DNA from: Casuarina equisetifolia
Taxonomy: Eukaryota; Streptophyta; Magnoliopsida; Fagales; Casuarinaceae
NCBI GenBank assembly: GCA_028551475.1
Contig: CM052361.1
Span: 7,075,501 to 7,139,500 of the forward strand
Direction: 5' to 3'
DNA length: 64,000 nucleotides
Part shown: one piece after another, positions 60,301 to 64,000 of the stretch
Layout: the number at the start of each line of letters is the position of its first letter
Position numbering within the stretch: the first letter of the stretch is position 1
Notes under the pieces: generated by a model
Told to the model about the DNA's origin: nothing
What the model saw: the letters and a program-made list of their open reading frames with translations, nothing else
Database searches by the model: none
Made by a program: the position numbers and the translations under genes

Positions 60301-63048
60301 AAAAATAAGCAATGGGGGTATTTGCTTTCAGATATTATCATAAATCAAAACTCTAAGGAAGACAAAGATATTAAATTTCTTAGCAACTGTTGTACACTCA
60401 CAATGAAAAGAACTCTACCAATGTTACCTGAGTCTGAAGGAAATTGAGTATCCACCTTGTCACCGTGATGATAGGTGATCTGAACTTTTGGTTGATCAAT
60501 CAATTTCATATCCGGAATCAAAAAATGGGGACCTTGTGGGAAAAAATTATGATTGATCTGGTATAACAAACTCCAAAGGGATGACATCCAGGGATCCAGT
60601 GCAGCCTCATACCTTTGAACAGAAAACTATCTTGAGCAAACTTAATGTGGGTATATATGTATATATCTTAATGCAAATCATGCTTAGGAGAATGCATCAG
60701 GTTCTCAGTCCAACAAATCAATGCAAGATGTGTTCTCCACAATGTTTATACATTCAATTGTGTTGGGTTATCCTGTATTAGCAGGTCTTAATGTGGTCTA
60801 AATAAATTTGATCCTGTTACATCTGAAGAGACCAAAAAGGAACATGAAAAATGAAAAATCAATAAAGCCATTAATCCTTTTGTAAGTTTAATACTTCAGT
60901 AGGAAACCATACCCTGAAGGATGCTGGTCATCTCCCAAACCCTTTTCAATGATAGATATTGCCCCAAGATCAGCGAGTCTTTTGTCAAGCTTCTTAGCAA
61001 CAAACTGCAGCCATGAACATGCACAAACAGACAGTTTGTCAAGTGAAAACATTAGCAACTTAGGATTTACATAGCATTTTATAAGCATGCAACAGTGACA
61101 TGATTTTTGGAACAAACTCATAAGGTATTTTCAAGGCAGATGCATCATCCACATGATGGGCGGCCAAATGAGTAGATTGAGATAGTTCCACAAAGATAAT
61201 TAAAATGACTTTGGTTTTAACATAATCTGAAAAACGTACACCACTATTATATGGATAAACCATTGAGTTTAAAACACCAAGACTGAAAACGTATCTTTCT
61301 TGCAAAACACGATAAGAACATAAAGGCCCATATAGAGCCCCATGGGTAGCATGCTTAGATATGAAACTTCAAATCCTTCTTCTTATTGCTAAGATATTTT
61401 GGATAAAAAAATCATATTCTTCCATGTGACTTAGGCCCAGCATCAGGATTGAGATTTTAATTTGAGTGATCTAAATGCAAAACAGAAGAGGAAGAGGTAA
61501 ATAATAGACATATGTTGTTCCGTTAAAACAGTAGAGAACCAAGTAGCTTCACAAACTTACTAATTTCTACCAAAAAGTGATTAATGACACAAACGCAATA
61601 AGAACCCAGCAGAAAAAAACATACAACTAGTTTCTAATAATAGTTTGGATGGTAGAATTGTTACATTATATTTCTGGTAACCAGAATCTCCCAAGCCAAA
61701 CACAGCATAGCGAACACCTTCCAGCCAATGCTTAGCTAAATTTCTCTGCAGAAGAAACCTCCAAAAGACCTGCATACATTTGAGGCAGATTAATGATAAA
61801 AAGAAAAGCAAGTGATTGGCCCATATACAGACATCTGAACCTCTCCCAAAACATAAATGTAAGATTGATGGCAATTCCATTTACCTTCATGGAGTCTGGC
61901 GTATCTCCCTGGCCTGTGGTAGAAACAACAAAAATGACAGCTTCTTCATGAGGTAAGGAACTCTGAGGCAATGAGTAAGTAACATGCTGATAAGCAATGC
62001 TTTCAAGCATTATAGTGATTATGATGATGGTTTTAGCAATTTAAGTACTTGTAGCAGACAAGTACACAGAACTCTTACCCAATCAATACAGAGAAACAAG
62101 GAGACATAGAAGTGAATCCCAGATAGGGTAAACAAAGGCAAAATAAATAAATAAGATACTCCAATGAAACTCCAGCCCAAATGTCACTACACATGCACGA
62201 GGCACAAAAGCTCCCGATCCTTACTCAAAACTCCTTGCTCCTTACTCTGATGACCTCCTTTCAGCCCCAGTTATTTCCATCCATCTCCTATGTATCGGAC
62301 AAAACTGCTTCTCTATAAAGGCGACATCCTTAGGGTTGAGCCCTCTGGAATTTTTCTACATCAGGTTTGAAACGAATTCTTGCGTATTTAGAGTACAGTT
62401 ATCAGGGATCAGCTAACAGTATAGATCCATGAGTTCAAAGGGTCTCTACAACTATTATTTTTGGCAGTAAATCGTACTATCTTGTTTTTGCCAATGGGAG
62501 TTCGGTGGTGTAATTTGTGAAGTACCAGGTTCTGTACAGCTACATCCCCAATCAAGAAGAAGAACAAAAGATCACAGATTCAGAATTTACATAACCCCTG
62601 AGAGACCAAGCTATATCCCCTTACTCTGATAGACAATGTGCATGACAGTCCGAATGTGTGGCAAGGTAAATCCTCATTGCCCGGTCCATGAAGGTCCAAT
62701 CTCAGAGAGTCAAACTCAAATGCTACATTATTAAAGCTTTTGAATTCTCAGATAACAGGTTGAAGCATTTTCATTTCTCAACGATTTTCACTGAATCCAG
62801 TCAGCTAAAACCAGAACTTGGGGCAGATAAGAACGACAATTATTTTGAGTCCAACAAATTCAACTATTTTTCTTCCTAAACACTGAAGAAACCAAAAATG
62901 GATGACTTACTGCGTCGTATTCGTCCATTGAAAGAAGATTGACGGGGCATCCTCGGCGCTCGGCTTCTCGAGCAACACGCTCCGCCGCGTCCAACGCGTT
63001 ACCGGTCTGACTCGCGTACAGTATCAGTAGCTTGGCTGTGTCTTCCAT
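54331..63048 (-). CDS. NDOR1: NADPH-dependent diflavin oxidoreductase 1, ATR3/Tah18 family (12 exons)
   Basis: Minus-strand exons are 63048-62911, 61962-61885, 61769-61665, 61004-60913, 60612-60428, 59243-59146, 58751-58677, 58527-58417, 56448-56317, 55767-55648, 55173-54957 and 54860-54331. All are GT..AG and phases close, giving 626 aa (family about 600-625). The enzyme passes electrons from NADPH through FAD and FMN to DRE2/CIAPIN1, an early step of cytosolic iron-sulfur cluster assembly. The FMN (flavodoxin) domain has YASQTGNA (11-18), VVSTTGQGDTPDS and FGLGDSGYQKYN (96-107). The FAD domain has RAFSISSSP (403-411) and GLCSMW (437-442). The NADPH domain has GPGTGCAPFRG (476-486) and YVAGSSTKMP, and the protein ends in VEAWS with the near-terminal aromatic usual for this superfamily. 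The ATG at 63048 is chosen because the frame upstream has only GTG. Introns of 0.95, 1.2 and 2.0 kb hold AT-rich sequence with no further gene. Confidence 0.96.
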
Positions 63049-63159
63049 GCCTCCAAGACGCACCTAAGGCCGTTTATGGAAACTCTTTTCTCAAAAAAGT
63101 TTACAATCGTTAAGACGACGATCAGCAAGGATAATTATAGAAAAACACCAGAGTCAATC

Positions 63160-63165
63160 GGCCCA
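63160..63165 (-). promoter_or_regulatory. Site II (TGGGCC) element upstream of NDOR1
   Basis: TGGGCC on the minus strand, 112 bp before the NDOR1 ATG. It is the TCP-bound motif typical of housekeeping genes without a TATA box. A second copy lies at 63243-63248, and no TATA box is evident between. The role is inferred. Confidence 0.45.
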
Positions 63166-63242
63166 TAATAGAGTTTGCCCCCTCTGGGAAAGAATCCAGA
63201 ACGAGGGTAAGCGAGAGGTTTCCTCTTTTTTGGGTCGAGCAA

Positions 63243-63248
63243 GGCCCA
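63243..63248 (-). promoter_or_regulatory. Second Site II (TGGGCC) element upstream of NDOR1
   Basis: Same motif and orientation as the copy at 63160-63165, 78 bp further upstream. Paired site II elements are a common arrangement in such promoters. Confidence 0.45.
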
Positions 63249-63539
63249 ATTAGACGCAGATCTTTTCAAGTTCGGTTTGACATGGTAACCAATCGATCAA
63301 AAATTTTGAGATAACACATCAAAGTTTTCAAATATTTAACTCAAAAAGCTAGTTTAAGAATTAGAGAGAGATTTTTTCCATGTAAGCTTTATCATAAAAA
63401 TTGCGTATGTAAGACTTTCATTCTAAACAGAAAATTAATTTCAATTTTTTTGTACTTAATAAGTATAATTCTTATGAATTTATTGTTTAATGTTGCTTAT
63501 ATATTAATATTAAAATTTTGATCTTCTTGAGCTCTTAGC

Positions 63540-64000
63540 CATACAATTTTTGACTGAATCCATTACTTGAAAAAAATACACGAGGATCTTTCAAAATGGC
63601 CTTAACTTGTTCTTTTAATTTGAGTCCTTGGAGCCCTTTTAAGACTTGCTCTTTAGCTTGAGGTTTTGTAGTGTTTAAGAGATACTTAGGAAATCTTTTA
63701 ATAGTAAGAATAGTTGTGAGATGAAATTTAAGTTGTGGTTACCACTTGCCCTAATGCCTTAAAAGGATTCAATATCTCAAGCTTGTAAAGCACCCATTGG
63801 GAAACTCTCAAGATTCACTCAGACTATCACTAAATCTCCTTCCTTAAGCTCCGTGGCTTTAAAGTGACAATCAATTCGCTGCTTGTAACTTTATTGCTCA
63901 AGACTATCTTGGTTCTTACCATTTCAGAGTATCTTCCATATGATGAGCCAAATCTTCAACACTTTCTTTGGAAAAACCTGAACTAGGTAGTGGAATAAGA
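63540..64000 (-). pseudogene. Ty3/gypsy integrase C-terminal relic
   Basis: Minus-strand frames from the window edge read FSKESVEDLAHHMEDTL, then about 40 codons later EGDLVIV followed by SFPMGAL. This matches the order HxxxxxxL...EGDxVMVxLRKERFPxGT found after the catalytic core in gypsy integrases. Stops interrupt it. The rest of the element, if present, lies beyond the right edge of the window. The spacer 63249-63540 holds AT-rich DNA only. Confidence 0.6.

Noticed and set aside
1..64000. CRISPR arrays, operons, tRNA or rRNA genes, organelle DNA insertions
   Set aside because: None seen on reading both strands. The only structured-RNA match is the U6 pseudogene. A covariance-model scan would be decisive and was not possible here.

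Overview
The window is nuclear DNA of a flowering plant, most likely a dicot and possibly woody (the species is not identifiable from what I can see). The evidence is spliced genes with GT..AG introns that decode only as plant families, very AT-rich intergenic DNA, and many decayed LTR retrotransposons with tRNA-Met-type primer binding sites. There is no operon, CRISPR array or prokaryotic gene.

Five intact genes can be rebuilt exon by exon with every splice phase closing. (1) CYP735A-type cytochrome P450, cytokinin trans-hydroxylase, minus strand, 6761-9734, 5 exons, 518 aa. (2) RAD23 ubiquitin receptor, plus strand, 33783-40928, 12 exons, 380 aa. (3) IST1-like ESCRT-associated protein, plus strand, 47751-48956, 5 exons, 279 aa. 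(4) PSRP3/Ycf65 chloroplast 30S ribosomal protein, minus strand, 52297-53375, 2 exons, 198 aa. (5) NDOR1/ATR3 (Tah18) diflavin reductase, minus strand, 54331-63048, 12 exons, 626 aa. They are unrelated housekeeping or hormone genes: cytokinin side-chain hydroxylation, proteasomal shuttling, membrane remodelling, plastid translation and cytosolic Fe-S assembly. Nothing suggests that they act as a cluster.

Layout: 1-6.7 kb is AT-rich, with a TRIM element at 1.5-1.9 kb and a direct repeat at about 2.0-2.3 kb. 6.7-10 kb is the P450 gene. 11.2-14.5 kb is an internally deleted Ty3/gypsy element (minus) whose left LTR carries a U6 snRNA-derived chimeric retropseudogene. 17-25 kb is a nest of two dead Copia elements with two TRIMs and a short poly(A)-tailed retroposon. 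26.7-31 kb holds a diverged 1.2-1.3 kb direct duplication around a degenerate tandem array. 33.3-41 kb is RAD23. 41.7-46.4 kb is a near full-length but dead Ty3/gypsy element (plus). 47.7-49 kb is IST1. 50.1-51.7 kb is an internally deleted Copia element (minus). 52.3-63 kb holds PSRP3 and NDOR1. The last 0.5 kb has a gypsy integrase relic.

I did not find a previously undescribed multi-gene system. The most unusual object is the U6 chimera at 11563-11755. It has a full-length U6 5' part, a switch to a second sequence, a poly(A) tail and perfect 12-bp target-site duplications.
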